Assembly (NCBI RefSeq): GCF_029714425.1
Contig: NZ_CP121668.1
Coordinates: 1,881,501-1,945,500 of the forward strand
DNA length: 64,000 nucleotides
Direction of reading: 5' to 3'
Origin: Bradyrhizobium sp. CB2312
GTDB lineage: Bacteria > Pseudomonadota > Alphaproteobacteria > Rhizobiales > Xanthobacteraceae
This document shows positions 1 through 8,769 of the stretch, piece by piece (position 1 is the first letter of the stretch; the number at the start of each line of letters is the position of its first letter). The notes below the pieces were generated by a model. That model searched no databases, was not told the DNA's origin, and saw only the letters and a program-made list of their open reading frames with translations. The position numbers were made by a program, and so were the translations under genes.

Positions 1-24
1 CATGTCGGCAGTGATTTCAATCAT
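1..24 (-). CDS. 5' end of a gene running off the window
   Basis: An ATG on the minus strand at 24-22 opens a frame reading MIEITADM before the window ends. An AAGGAG ribosome-binding site lies at 38-33, eight bases upstream, so the start is credible. The gene would be co-directional with the GST-like gene behind it. Eight residues are too few to name a product. Confidence 0.5.
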
Positions 25-55
25 AGATACCACTCCTTGATCTTCGCGAGCGCTT

Positions 56-751
56 CTAGCCAGCTGTCACTTGTAGCCCGCGTTGCACCGTTGGCCGCGC
101 GAGGCCACGGGTGAGCCACGCCTGCACATGAAGAAAGCGGTCGAAGCCGACGAGATCGCGTGCTTCGTAGAAGCCGATCAAATTGCGCACCCAGCCGAGC
201 AGCGAAATGTCGGCGATGCTGTAGTCGGCCCCCATCACCCAGTCCCGGTCCGCGAGCCGTTGGTCCAGGACACCGAGCAACCGCGCTGATTCGTTCGCAT
301 AGCGGTCGCGCGGGCGCTTGTCTTCATAGGCCTTACCGGCGAATTTGTTGAAGAACCCGACCTGGCCGAACATCGGCCCCACTCCGCCCATCTGCCACAT
401 CACCCACTGGATCGTTTCATAGCGGGTGTTTGGATCGGCCGAGATGAATTGTCCGGTCTTGTCGGCAAGGTAGAGGAGAATCGCGCCCGATTCGAACAGC
501 GCGAGCGGTGTTCCGCTAGGCCCATCAGGGTCGTAGATTGCGGGAATCTTTCCGTTGGGGTTGAGCGCGAGAAACGCCGGGTCGTGGGTTTCGTTCGCCA
601 TGATGTCGATCCGGTGCGGCTCGTAAGGAAGGCTCGTTTCCTCAAGCATGATGCCGACTTTCACTCCGTTGGGCGTGGAAGTGGAAAAGAGTTGCAGCCG
701 ATCGGGATACTGGGCCGGCCAGCGCGCAAAAATTGGATGATCGACGGTCAC
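56..751 (-). CDS. Glutathione S-transferase family protein (YghU/YfcG-like)
   Basis: Product of 231 residues with an N-terminal thioredoxin fold and an all-helical GST C-terminal domain. The segment STSTPNGVKVGIMLEE matches the TPNG active-site turn of Nu-class enzymes such as E. coli YfcG and YghU, which act as glutathione-dependent disulfide reductases; NPNGKIPAIYDPDG is the glutathione-binding cis-proline region. I place the start at the GTG at 751-749, because AGGAGGAAGAAA lies directly before it; a longer ATG-started reading has no such site. It lies just upstream of the partial gene at 24-1 and probably forms one unit with it. A soluble cytoplasmic role in thiol stress is inferred from the family. 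Confidence 0.85.
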   Translation of the reverse strand: MTVDHPIFARWPAQYPDRLQLFSTSTPNGVKVGIMLEETSLPYEPHRIDIMANETHDPAFLALNPNGKIPAIYDPDGPSGTPLALFESGAILLYLADKTGQFISADPNTRYETIQWVMWQMGGVGPMFGQVGFFNKFAGKAYEDKRPRDRYANESARLLGVLDQRLADRDWVMGADYSIADISLLGWVRNLIGFYEARDLVGFDRFLHVQAWLTRGLARPTVQRGLQVTAG

Positions 752-1015
752 TTTCTTCCTCCTAGATAAGCGGGCCGCGCCGGGCCGGGGCAAAGGCGAA
801 TTCTCCGCCAGGATGCGAGCCGAGCTTGCCCGCTGGTGCATCCAGAAAAGCAGGCAACGATACGGCCGCGGTATGGCATGGGTATCCGGGCACGACCTTG
901 GAAATCAGCTGAGAGACGACGGGATGGATGGGCACTGCCTGCCCCACGCACAGGCCCGCGGGGAAGCGCTGACAATCCATGGGGGAGGGGAGAACCGCTC
1001 GCCTTCGCTGCTTCC

Positions 1016-1933
1016 TCACGGACGAACTCGGATGATCGTTTTCCCGCTGATCCGTCGCGTCGGATTGAAAGCGGCGACAGCCTCATCAAGGGGCGCGATG
1101 TTTCCGATGTTTGTACGCAGTCGTCCGTCCCGTACCCGCTGGACGATCTCACCCAGTTGCGCGCGATCGGACACCAGAACGAAGTCGATCGTCAAGCCGT
1201 CGGCGGGCCGCGCTTCGGTCGGCCCGGCGATGGTTACCAACGTTCCTCCGGTTCGAACCAGGCCGGCGGACCGCTTACCGATCTCGCCCCCGATGACGTC
1301 GAAAACCAGATGGACACCCCCGGCGCCTTCGAGATCGTCGTTCTCGAGGTCGACGAACTCCTGCGCGCCGAAGTCGATCGCTTTCTGACGGTCGGCGGCA
1401 CGTCCCGTGCCGATGACGTAGGCACCGGCCTCTCGTGCGAGCTGTGTCACCATCGAGCCGACCGCGCCGGCCGCGCCGTGCACGAGAACGCTCTGCCCCG
1501 CCTGAAGGCGACCGTGCACGAACAGTCCCTGCCAAGCAGTCAGGCCCGGCATCGCCACGGCCGCCCCCACCGAGAACTCGACGTCTCCTGGCAGCGGTGC
1601 GAGATTGCGTGCCTCCACTGCCACATACTCGGCCAGAGTGCCGCCGCGATACGAGTCCGAGAGACCGAACACCCGTTGTCCTACCGACAGTCCGGTCGTG
1701 CCATAGCCGAGAGCGGTGACAATACCTGCCAGCTCCTGGCCGGGAATCGTTGGCGACCGGTCACGGTCGAGACGATCGGTCCAGGTCGAAGGCCACGTCA
1801 ACTCGCCCGAGGTGAATCCAGACGCATGAATCTGAACGACGACGTCATTTATCGCTGCCTGCGGCTCGGGTCGCTCCACCAGCTTCATCCCCGCCGTTCC
1901 CGCAGCCTGGTCCGTCACAACGATCGCTTTCAT
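1016..1933 (-). CDS. NADP-dependent zinc-type alcohol dehydrogenase / quinone oxidoreductase family protein
   Basis: Product of 305 residues of the MDR (medium-chain dehydrogenase) superfamily. The N-terminal GroES-like half has the motif PTIPGQELAGIV, and the Rossmann half has the nucleotide-binding stretch VHGAAGAVGSMVTQLARE. No catalytic-zinc cysteine/histidine set is visible, so a quinone-oxidoreductase-like (zeta-crystallin) NADPH reductase is more likely than an alcohol dehydrogenase. The start at 1933 follows a GAGGAGA site; longer upstream readings lack one and add low-complexity sequence. It lies about 100 bases behind the MFS gene on the same strand, so the two may be co-transcribed. 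Substrate unknown. Confidence 0.85.
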   Translation of the reverse strand: MKAIVVTDQAAGTAGMKLVERPEPQAAINDVVVQIHASGFTSGELTWPSTWTDRLDRDRSPTIPGQELAGIVTALGYGTTGLSVGQRVFGLSDSYRGGTLAEYVAVEARNLAPLPGDVEFSVGAAVAMPGLTAWQGLFVHGRLQAGQSVLVHGAAGAVGSMVTQLAREAGAYVIGTGRAADRQKAIDFGAQEFVDLENDDLEGAGGVHLVFDVIGGEIGKRSAGLVRTGGTLVTIAGPTEARPADGLTIDFVLVSDRAQLGEIVQRVRDGRLRTNIGNIAPLDEAVAAFNPTRRISGKTIIRVRP

Positions 1934-2033
1934 GGGAATGATCTCCTCTGTCATTTGTCTCATTGCTGGGTATGTTGCGGCGATAATCTGCGCTTCAATC
2001 GGGATAAAGCGGCGCCCAGAATAGCGACGATTC

Positions 2034-3311
2034 TCATGACACTGTTCCCTGTGCTGGTGAACCGCTAGCGGTCGAGCCGTCGGACGTGCTCTTCCCGGTC
2101 CTGTCGATGTGCGGATTGCGCGCACCGAGAAGGGTGAATAGGGTGGCGACGACGGCAAGTCCGCCGTATCCGAGCGTGATCTGCGGAAGCGAGAACAGGC
2201 TGGAAAGTTGCCCGGAGATGAGGCTCGGGAAGGCGGCGCCGCTGTAGCAGAGAAGGTAGATCGCGCTGAAGATTGGTGCCCGTTCGGCGAGCGTGCTCCC
2301 GTGCAGCAAGCCGCGTGTGGCGGCGCTGATGGCGATGCCCTGGCCGGCACCGGCAACCATGGTCGCGGTGATGAACAACGCCAGTGCGCCGGCTAAGATT
2401 GCAGTACTGATGCCGATCATTCCGGCCACGAAGGTGATCATACCGACGCGTTGGGCTACCGCGGATGTGAACCAGCCACCAATGGGAGCGCCGAGAACGC
2501 TGGGGGTCATATAGGCAGCGAACACTAGCCCGAGGATCAACGGGCTGCGGGTGTGGAGTTCATCTTGTACAAGCGCAGGCATGAACGCTTGGTAGAAGCC
2601 CCCGCTGGCCCAAGTAGCCAGAAACACCGCCGCCGCGACAGGGAGCAGATGCCTGACCCGCGCCGGTACGCTGACCTGGGGTAACAGCGATCGCCAAGCG
2701 CCCGGAGTCGGAGTTGCTGTTTCCGGACTGATTGCGACGAGTGCAACAGACAGTAATAGGAAGCAAACGCAGACGAGATAGATGAGTTCGCGCGGCCAGG
2801 GGCCGAACTCAACAAGCGCGCCGGATGCTATGGCGCCGATAGCGACGCCGAGCATCGGTCCTTGACTAGTGACAACGGACGCCAACCATTCCGGTCTGCT
2901 GGGTGCCGCATCGACGATGTAGGAGGTCAGACTGCTGCCAGCCAACCCGGTGCCGAGGCCGACGAGGAGCCGACCGGCCAGCAGAGTGTCGATGTCGTGC
3001 ACATTCAGCAGCAGCAGACACCCCAGCAGGAGAAGACCGAGGCTAGTGATCGCAGTGACCCGGCGGCCCAGATGATTGGACAGCCGTCCCAGTACCAACA
3101 GTGCGGATATGGTGCCGACGGCGTACGCGACGACGGCCATCGAAATACCGGCGTTAGTGAACCCGTCTTCTGTCCGGTAGGTGTTGTAAAGGGGAATCGG
3201 AGCGGCCGCGGCGGCGAATGAGACGACCAAGGAAACTACCGCTGATAAAAATGCCAGCGGGAGCATTCCGCTCCGGTGAGACTGGCTGATCACTGGTGGC
3301 AAGTTTTGCAT
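2034..3311 (-). CDS. Major facilitator superfamily (MFS) transporter
   Basis: Product of 425 residues with about twelve hydrophobic segments, the normal MFS length. The loop between helices 2 and 3 carries LGRLSNHLGRR, a version of the MFS signature GxLsDrxGRR. The helix-5 stretch GPMLGVAIGA resembles motif C of drug/proton antiporters, so efflux of small toxic molecules across the inner membrane is the best guess. The C-terminal tail (about 25 residues, rich in Ser, Thr and Gly) is probably cytoplasmic and disordered. Downstream on the same strand lies the MDR dehydrogenase, suggesting a detoxification pair. Substrate cannot be read from sequence. Confidence 0.85.
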   Translation of the reverse strand: MQNLPPVISQSHRSGMLPLAFLSAVVSLVVSFAAAAAPIPLYNTYRTEDGFTNAGISMAVVAYAVGTISALLVLGRLSNHLGRRVTAITSLGLLLLGCLLLLNVHDIDTLLAGRLLVGLGTGLAGSSLTSYIVDAAPSRPEWLASVVTSQGPMLGVAIGAIASGALVEFGPWPRELIYLVCVCFLLLSVALVAISPETATPTPGAWRSLLPQVSVPARVRHLLPVAAAVFLATWASGGFYQAFMPALVQDELHTRSPLILGLVFAAYMTPSVLGAPIGGWFTSAVAQRVGMITFVAGMIGISTAILAGALALFITATMVAGAGQGIAISAATRGLLHGSTLAERAPIFSAIYLLCYSGAAFPSLISGQLSSLFSLPQITLGYGGLAVVATLFTLLGARNPHIDRTGKSTSDGSTASGSPAQGTVS

Positions 3312-3383
3312 CGAGTAGCTAATCGGTCGTCTTTCAAGGAATTCGGGCGCGCAGGTCCGAGTTCTCCGGTTGGTTTTGCTTCA

Positions 3384-3812
3384 TTAGGTGGCGGTGATAT
3401 TGGTGCCAAGCTGACGAGTGACTCCATCGCTGAGAGCTGCCACAGCCGTCCTTTGGTTATTGTCGATCAGATACCGCCATCGTCGATCCGCGCGGCGTAC
3501 GACGTCGCTCGCTGAGCCTCCAACGTATTTGCGTAGACATTTGCCATCAATTGACCGATCCAGCACGATCACGGTGAAATCGCCGGCAATGTACACATCA
3601 CGCGCGCTGGCCTTGAGCGGCAAGCCGTACTTGAGATCCTACTCGAGTCGGGCGGTGATTTCGGTGGTAGTAGTTTGTCCGTCACTCGTGATGAGAATGG
3701 GGTTTGGGTCATACACTCGCATCATCGCGCTGACCTTGTCGGAGTGAAAACGCTCGAGCAGCGACGTGAGAATGTCTTCGGGTTTGGAAGCGAGCGGATT
3801 GGATCCGGACAT
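3384..3812 (-). pseudogene. SnoaL/DUF4440-like NTF2-fold protein interrupted by an in-frame stop
   Basis: One minus-strand frame runs from an ATG at 3812 (AGGAGA seven bases upstream) to 3384, but a TAG at 3641-3639 cuts it. Before the stop it reads SKPEDILTSLLERFHSDKV and then a VYDPNPILITSDGQ stretch; after the stop, in the same frame, it reads DLKYGLPLKASARDVYIAGDF and later RRWRYLIDN. Both halves fit the small cone-like NTF2/SnoaL (DUF4440) ketosteroid-isomerase-like fold, so this is one gene of about 142 codons with a nonsense mutation. The fold frame is otherwise intact, which suggests recent loss. Amber readthrough or a sequencing error are the alternatives. Confidence 0.75.
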
Positions 3813-4256
3813 CAGGGGTCTCCTGCTCGTGTTGAAACGGTTGTCCTGGTGGTCATTCGACTGGGTGGCTGTCAAGGTTGCAGCGCGGTTCGAAAGTTTC
3901 CAATAGCCAGTACTTATGGTTTCCATAGCGGGGGGAATTGTGCGGCGACAGTCCTCAATCCCGTTCTTAGATCAAGACAAGTTGCTTAGCCGCGGCTGTG
4001 TCATCTACGTTAACCGAAAGCGTTGATCTTCGACCGGCGTGGAGCGGCGCTTCTGTGTCCTCCGTCCGATCTGCAGCTACCGGTCGCCCCGATTGATCAA
4101 ACAGATTTCTGCTGACCTCCAAAGATCAAAGGTCAAGGCTGATTTCCCATGGCGGTCGACACGCAACCATCTCCTCCTTGTTTGGAGGCTCCGACGCGCA
4201 CTGGTTCCGTCTCCTATCGGTGACGCCGTATTACTGAGGGTCTTCCTTCGAGTTTC
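3813..4256. other. Intergenic, no gene seen
   Basis: Short frames occur on both strands, but none has a ribosome-binding site together with a recognisable protein. The region presumably holds the promoters of the SnoaL-like gene (leftward) and of bfd (rightward). I saw no convincing iron box here, in contrast to the bfr leader. Confidence 0.4.
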
Positions 4257-4484
4257 ATGATCATCTGCTCCTGTAATGTCCTCAGCGACCGGGATGTTCG
4301 CTACGCGGTGAACACGGCTGACGGCGCGCTGCGCAATGCCAAGCAGATATATGGGCACCTCGGTTGCAGCGCCGAATGCGGCCGCTGCGCGCACACCATG
4401 AGGACGATTATTGACGAGGCGTACAGGGGGCGCGCACTAGCCTGTCAGGCCGGCTGCCCGCATGGTAGGACCAAGGATGAATGA
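4257..4484 (+). CDS. bfd: Bacterioferritin-associated ferredoxin
   Basis: Product of 75 residues carrying a BFD-type [2Fe-2S] domain. The four cluster ligands are visible as CSC near the N-terminus (Cys4, Cys6) and the ECGRC pair near residues 37-40, the spacing expected of Bfd. In characterised systems Bfd binds bacterioferritin at its heme and passes electrons inward to reduce and release stored ferric iron. The gene lies about 160 bases upstream of bfr on the same strand, the usual pairing. The C-terminal tail (ACQAGCPHGRTKDE) has two additional cysteines, which is a common family variation and need not bind metal. Confidence 0.93.
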   Translation: MIICSCNVLSDRDVRYAVNTADGALRNAKQIYGHLGCSAECGRCAHTMRTIIDEAYRGRALACQAGCPHGRTKDE

Positions 4485-4583
4485 GTCCAAATTCGCGTCC
4501 ACAATAACCTAAGTTCCCGTGATTTTGCTGGACAGGTGCCCCTCGGTTTCCTGCCCAGAGAATGCCTGTCTGCTTGTTCTTCG

Positions 4584-4598
4584 TCAGAATCGTTCTAA
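4584..4598 (+). promoter_or_regulatory. Candidate Irr/ICE-type iron box upstream of bfr
   Basis: The sequence TCAGAATCGTTCTAA contains a perfect AGAA-TCG-TTCT inverted repeat and resembles the iron control element bound by Irr in rhizobia. It lies about 45 bases before the bfr start codon, in the bfd-bfr gap. The assignment rests on similarity to the remembered consensus and on position only. Confidence 0.45.
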
Positions 4599-4641
4599 AC
4601 TTGCGAGGGTCAAGAACGGGCCTCAAGTCTTGGAGTTCATC

Positions 4642-5130
4642 ATGCAGGGCGACCCGAAAGTCATCGAGTATCTCAACAAGGCACTGCGGCACGAACTCAC
4701 GGCAATCAATCAGTACTGGCTGCACTACCGCTTCCTGAATAATTGGGGTCTCCTAGAGATGGCCAAGGTCTGGCGCAAGGAGTCCATCGAGGAGATGGAG
4801 CACGCTGACAAGCTCACCGACCGCATCATCTTCTTCGACGGTTTCCCAAACATGCAGGTGCTCGATCCCCTGCGCATCGGCCAGAACGTCAAGGAGATTA
4901 TCGAGTGCGATCTCGCCGCGGAGATGAGCGCGCGTGCCCTCTATGAGGAAGCGGCGACCTATTGCCACAGCGTAAAGGACTACGTCACGCGCGATCTGTT
5001 CGAGAAGCTGATGAGCGATGAGGAACATCACATCGACTTTCTCGAAACCCAGCTCGATCTAATCGGCCGCATTGGCCTCGAGCTCTACTCCCACAAGCAT
5101 GTCGGCGGGCTCAAGACCGAAGAGCACTGA
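4642..5130 (+). CDS. bfr: Bacterioferritin
   Basis: Product of 162 residues, full length for the 24-subunit iron-storage cage. All dinuclear ferroxidase ligands are present at the standard numbering: Glu18, Glu51, His54, Glu94, Glu127 and His130. Met52, the axial heme ligand, is kept in [11 protein letters not shown], so this is a heme-binding Bfr and not a plain ferritin. The start at 4642 ([13 protein letters not shown]) matches family N-termini; the longer upstream reading is leader sequence and contains the candidate iron box. Preceded by bfd, its electron donor. Role: oxidation, storage and controlled release of iron in the cytoplasm. Confidence 0.97.
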   Translation: MQGDPKVIEYLNKALRHELTAINQYWLHYRFLNNWGLLEMAKVWRKESIEEMEHADKLTDRIIFFDGFPNMQVLDPLRIGQNVKEIIECDLAAEMSARALYEEAATYCHSVKDYVTRDLFEKLMSDEEHHIDFLETQLDLIGRIGLELYSHKHVGGLKTEEH

Positions 5131-5532
5131 ATTGTTGCGCCGTCCACGGCAATCGAAGAGGTGTGGCGTCGAGCAGCTGTAGTGATTGGTGCCGCTCACG
5201 CTTCCCTCAGTTGTGCTCGATCGTAGGCAACCGTACAGTGCGCTTTGCGACTGTTCCAGCGCCGCGGATGCAGGTTCATGGGGGCCGTGGTTTCGCCACC
5301 GGCAAATGACGAGTTTTCCATGATTGCCGACTGGGTCCGTGCGACGAACGGCGGTATTCTGTCCATCATCTCGTCGGAATTGAAACCACTTCAATTTCAC
5401 GGCTTCTTTCTCCCGCTCCTGTCTTTGCTGATCCTCCTCGGGAGCCAGGAAGAGATCGGGGACACATATCGTTGGAAATACTAGCTGATCTCCAGACCGT
5501 AGTAATCAGAAGCGCGCTCGGCGCAATACGAT
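5131..5532. other. Intergenic, no gene seen
   Basis: A 79-codon plus-strand frame lies here (5245-5484), but it lacks a ribosome-binding site and resembles nothing I know. The region likely contains the end of the bfr transcript and the promoter of the AraC-family gene. Confidence 0.4.
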
Positions 5533-6543
5533 ATGCTGCGTGGCAATTCAGGTTCTCGAGGTCTTACGTCTCAAGTCGACTGGTTGAGTCATCTCCTGCA
5601 AATCATCACCGTTACCGGCCAGCTTGAGGTCCGCTGCGCCTACGGCGCACCATGGCGTGTTATCTGGCCTAGGGCGGCGGCGAACGAGATCCCCTACCAT
5701 GTCATAGTCAAGGGCCGGGCGATTTTCGAGGACCCTGAATCGAAAACGGTGCAGGAGCTTGGGAGCGGGGATATCGTGCTGCTCCCTCACGGTTCGGCGC
5801 ATGTGCTGCACGACGGCAGCGGCAAAACGCCAATCAACACGCACGAAAGCAGGGGCTCCGCAGGATGGATGTTGAGCGAGAACAATGGACGGGGTGAGCA
5901 ACTAGATCTGCTGTGCGGACGATTTTTCGTCGTGCCACCCCATGATCGATTAGTCCGCAACTACCTGCCAGCAAATCTGGTCGTGCGGGCTCTGAAAAAC
6001 CACGGGGAAGAGGACATCGCGTCGGCATCGAGTCAACTTTCCGGACTGGTGAGCCTAATGCGAATGGAGTCCGTTGAGGATAGAGCGGGAGGACGCGCCA
6101 TTCTGAACGCGCTTTCTTCGGTCTTGTTCACTCTCGTTCTCCGCGCCGCGAGCGAAGGCGGCAAATCCACCGAAGGCTTATTGGCCCTTGCTGGCAATCC
6201 GAGATTGGCAGCGGCCATTGCTGCGATGTTCGCTGATCCGGCGCGACCCTGGAAGCTTCCCGACCTCGCCGATCTATGCGGCATGTCACGCGCAACATTC
6301 ATGCGCCAATTTCAGGACAAGTTAGGCCGCTCCGCCCTCGACCTGTTGACCGATCTTCGCATGAGCATGGCGGCGAACGAGCTCAAGAAGCCAAGGATCA
6401 GCACGGAAGCTGTGGCTGAGATGGTCGGGTATCAATCGGTTTCGGCATTCCGGCGAGTGTTTGCGGAGAGGATGGGGATGACACCGGGGGAATGGCGCCG
6501 ACTGGCGCACAACGGAGATGAGTCCGAACCGTCGCCAGAATGA
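5533..6543 (+). CDS. AraC-family transcriptional regulator with N-terminal cupin domain
   Basis: Product of 336 residues. Residues about 20-185 form a cupin-type sensor domain (the family described for AraC regulators of oxidoreductase genes), and residues about 225-325 hold two helix-turn-helix motifs of the AraC type, with MSRATFMRQFQDKLGRS in the first and VAEMVGYQSVSAFRRVF in the second. The next genes, starting 92 bases downstream on the same strand, encode a nitroreductase, an AhpD-like protein and an azoreductase. Regulation of that group is the obvious inference. The first few codons are uncertain because no clear ribosome-binding site precedes 5533. Effector unknown. Confidence 0.85.
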   Translation: MLRGNSGSRGLTSQVDWLSHLLQIITVTGQLEVRCAYGAPWRVIWPRAAANEIPYHVIVKGRAIFEDPESKTVQELGSGDIVLLPHGSAHVLHDGSGKTPINTHESRGSAGWMLSENNGRGEQLDLLCGRFFVVPPHDRLVRNYLPANLVVRALKNHGEEDIASASSQLSGLVSLMRMESVEDRAGGRAILNALSSVLFTLVLRAASEGGKSTEGLLALAGNPRLAAAIAAMFADPARPWKLPDLADLCGMSRATFMRQFQDKLGRSALDLLTDLRMSMAANELKKPRISTEAVAEMVGYQSVSAFRRVFAERMGMTPGEWRRLAHNGDESEPSPE

Positions 6544-6635
6544 TCCTTTTGAGCACCAATTTGAGCTAATTGAGGCTCGAAACGATCGTGCCCAACGGTA
6601 AATTGGGCTCCGTCACTTGATAACGGAGCAACCCA

Positions 6636-7322
6636 ATGAACCAAGCCGCTACAACTGTTGCCGCTGCCGATCCGGAGCCCTGCCGTTCGCTTGGGCAGCC
6701 GCTGCCGACAAACGCCGTGATCGAAACTATTCTGAGCCGCAGTGCTGCGAAGTATTACGACGCGACGGCCGTCCTCAGCGACGATCAGATCCGCGACCTC
6801 GTGCGGATCGGCACGTCAGCGCCGACATCCTTCCATCTGCAGAACTGGCGCTTCATCGCCGTGCGCTCGCCCGAAGCAAAGGCACGGCTGCTTCCGATTG
6901 CCTGGAATCAGCCCGCAATCACCGAAGCAGCCGTGACCTTCATCATCGTCGGCCAATTGGCCGATGCCAGCACGGTCCCTGAGCGCCTGGCTTCGGTCGT
7001 GGAAGCCGGGATCATGCCGGCACATCTGGTGCCGGAATGGGAGGGGCCTGCCCGCGGCTTGTACGACAATCATCCGCAGCGCCAGCGCGACGAGGCCGTA
7101 CGCTCCGCGAGCTTCGGTGCCGCAGCTATCATCTATGCGGCCCGCTCGCTAGGCCTGGGGTCGACACCGATGATCGGTTTCGATTCAGAAGCCGTGCACA
7201 AAGAGTTCGGCCTGGCCGAACACGAAATCCCGGTCATGCTGTTGACCGTCGGGCCGGAGCGGGCCGGCAACTGGCCGCAGAAGCCGCGTCTGCCCGTGGC
7301 CGACGTGCTGCACTTCGCCTAA
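6636..7322 (+). CDS. Nitroreductase family protein
   Basis: Product of 228 residues with the FMN-dependent nitroreductase fold. The Arg-Ser-x-Lys-x-Tyr pattern in SRSAAKYYD and the segment SAPTSFHLQNWRFI correspond to the FMN phosphate and ring contacts, and the later GAAAIIYAARSLGLGSTPM is the conserved helix and strand around the dimer interface. These enzymes are usually homodimers that reduce nitroaromatics, quinones or flavins using NAD(P)H. It sits between a cupin-AraC regulator and an AhpD-like gene, only 35 bases from the latter, so an operon for electrophile detoxification is likely. The natural substrate cannot be inferred. Confidence 0.88.
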   Translation: MNQAATTVAAADPEPCRSLGQPLPTNAVIETILSRSAAKYYDATAVLSDDQIRDLVRIGTSAPTSFHLQNWRFIAVRSPEAKARLLPIAWNQPAITEAAVTFIIVGQLADASTVPERLASVVEAGIMPAHLVPEWEGPARGLYDNHPQRQRDEAVRSASFGAAAIIYAARSLGLGSTPMIGFDSEAVHKEFGLAEHEIPVMLLTVGPERAGNWPQKPRLPVADVLHFA

Positions 7323-7357
7323 CCAACCCTGAAATCAATCATTTAAGGAGAAGTATC

Positions 7358-7903
7358 ATGACCAGAGCCACCGCTCTGAAGCCGGAACACGTGCCGGCTG
7401 AATCGAAACCGACACTCGATGCGTTCACCAAGAACATCGGGTTCACGCCGAATATGATGGCGGCCTTCGCGCAGAGCCCTATCGCGTTCAACGCGTGGGC
7501 CACACTGCTCGGCTCCTTGAGCAAGGCGCTCGACGTGAAGACTCGTGACAGTATCGGCCTCGCCGTCTCCGAAGTGAATGGCTGCAATTATTGCCTGACG
7601 GTGCATAGCTTCACGGCCGAACATATGGCCAAGCTGCCGGCCGAGGACATTATTCTCGCCCGAAAGGGGCACGCCAGGGATCCGAAGAGGGATGCCGCCA
7701 TCCAGTTTGCACGCAAGATCATCGAGACCCGCGGCCATGTCACAGACGCCGATCTGCAAGCCGTCCGCGATGCTGGCTACACGGATGCGAACATCATGGA
7801 GATCGTCGCGCTTGTAGCCATGTATTCGCTGACGAACTTCTTCAACAACGTGTTCAATCCCGACAAGGACTTCCCCGCAGTCGCACCGGCCGGCTCGATC
7901 TGA
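7358..7903 (+). CDS. Carboxymuconolactone decarboxylase (AhpD-like) family protein
   Basis: Product of 181 residues. The segment VNGCNYCLTVHSF carries the CxxC and following histidine that define the AhpD-type redox centre, so a peroxidase-associated disulfide reductase role is more likely than a true decarboxylase. The start at 7358 is set by AAGGAG seven bases upstream (TTTAAGGAGAAGTATCATG); a much longer reading in the same frame overlaps the nitroreductase and is not credible. The helical C-terminal part (DANIMEIVALVAMYSLTNFF) forms the subunit contact region in the family. Lies between the nitroreductase and azoreductase genes. Confidence 0.9.
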   Translation: MTRATALKPEHVPAESKPTLDAFTKNIGFTPNMMAAFAQSPIAFNAWATLLGSLSKALDVKTRDSIGLAVSEVNGCNYCLTVHSFTAEHMAKLPAEDIILARKGHARDPKRDAAIQFARKIIETRGHVTDADLQAVRDAGYTDANIMEIVALVAMYSLTNFFNNVFNPDKDFPAVAPAGSI

Positions 7904-7983
7904 GCTGCCGGTGGTATCAACCGCCTCCAAGGAGCTATGGAGGCCGTTGATGCAAGAGCTTCCTAGCCATTTGGATCGGTCAC

Positions 7984-8613
7984 ATGAATATCCTCCACAT
8001 TGATAGCAGTCCTCGCCCGAAATCGCATAGCCGTGAGCTTTCGGCTGCGATCGTCAAAAAGCTTCTTCAAGGTGCGCCGGATGCGAGCATCAGGCGGCGT
8101 GATCTTGGAGCTGATCCTTTGCCTCACGCCACGGCTGACTACGCGGACACGCTGTCATCGCCGGCCACACTGGCTGCACCGCTGAAGGGCGCTTTGGACC
8201 TTGCCGAAACGCTCATTCGGGAAGTCGAGGCGGCCGATGTGATTGTCATTGGAACGCCGATGCACAACTTCACTATCCCTTCGGTTCTCAAAGCGTGGAT
8301 CGACCAGGTCCTACGCGTCGGCCGCACGATGGAGTCAACGTCCGCCGGGAAGGTGGGAATGATTCCGGATCGTCCCGTCTTTATCGGCGTCGCTTCCGGC
8401 GGCGTCTTTACCGGGCAGCGAGGAAATCAGCCTGATTTTCTCACGCCCTATCTGACGCTGGCACTGAACTCTATTGGGCTAAAGACGCTGCAATTCCTTC
8501 CGCTGCAAGCCACCGCGTTTATTGAAGAGGGACAAGTTCCGCTAGCGAGCGAGAAGGTAATTGACGCTATCGACTTGACAGTCGTGCGAGAGCTTCGAGA
8601 CGTAGCTGCTTGA
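7984..8613 (+). CDS. azoR: FMN-dependent NADH-azoreductase / flavodoxin-like quinone reductase
   Basis: Product of 209 residues with a flavodoxin-like fold. DSSPRPKSHSRELS near the N-terminus is the FMN phosphate loop of AzoR, and the middle segment PMHNFTIPSVLKAWIDQV is the highly conserved FMN ring loop. AzoR enzymes reduce quinones and azo dyes by two-electron transfer from NADH and work as homodimers. The gene is the last of the regulator-nitroreductase-AhpD-azoreductase series, all on one strand, consistent with an electrophile stress operon. The gap of 80 bases to the previous gene could hold a separate promoter. Confidence 0.9.
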   Translation: MNILHIDSSPRPKSHSRELSAAIVKKLLQGAPDASIRRRDLGADPLPHATADYADTLSSPATLAAPLKGALDLAETLIREVEAADVIVIGTPMHNFTIPSVLKAWIDQVLRVGRTMESTSAGKVGMIPDRPVFIGVASGGVFTGQRGNQPDFLTPYLTLALNSIGLKTLQFLPLQATAFIEEGQVPLASEKVIDAIDLTVVRELRDVAA

Positions 8614-8769
8614 TCAGCCGTGCTCGCGAGGATCGCTAGACCGTATCGCAATGCTCTCCGTGCTCTGGACAAAGTCGCACCGGCGGCATTCTGAGGGCCC
8701 ATGGCAAGCCTTGAGAATCGCCCGTTTAACCTCCGGCCCTCCGCGGGACTATCAACACGAGGTCTTCCG

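Noticed and set aside
1934..2356. Long N-terminal extension of the MDR dehydrogenase
   Set aside because: Low-complexity, overlaps the end of the MFS gene, and a good GAGGAGA site lies before the internal ATG at 1933.
5245..5484. A 79-codon frame with a hydrophobic C-terminal half downstream of bfr
   Set aside because: No ribosome-binding site and no family resemblance; treated as intergenic.
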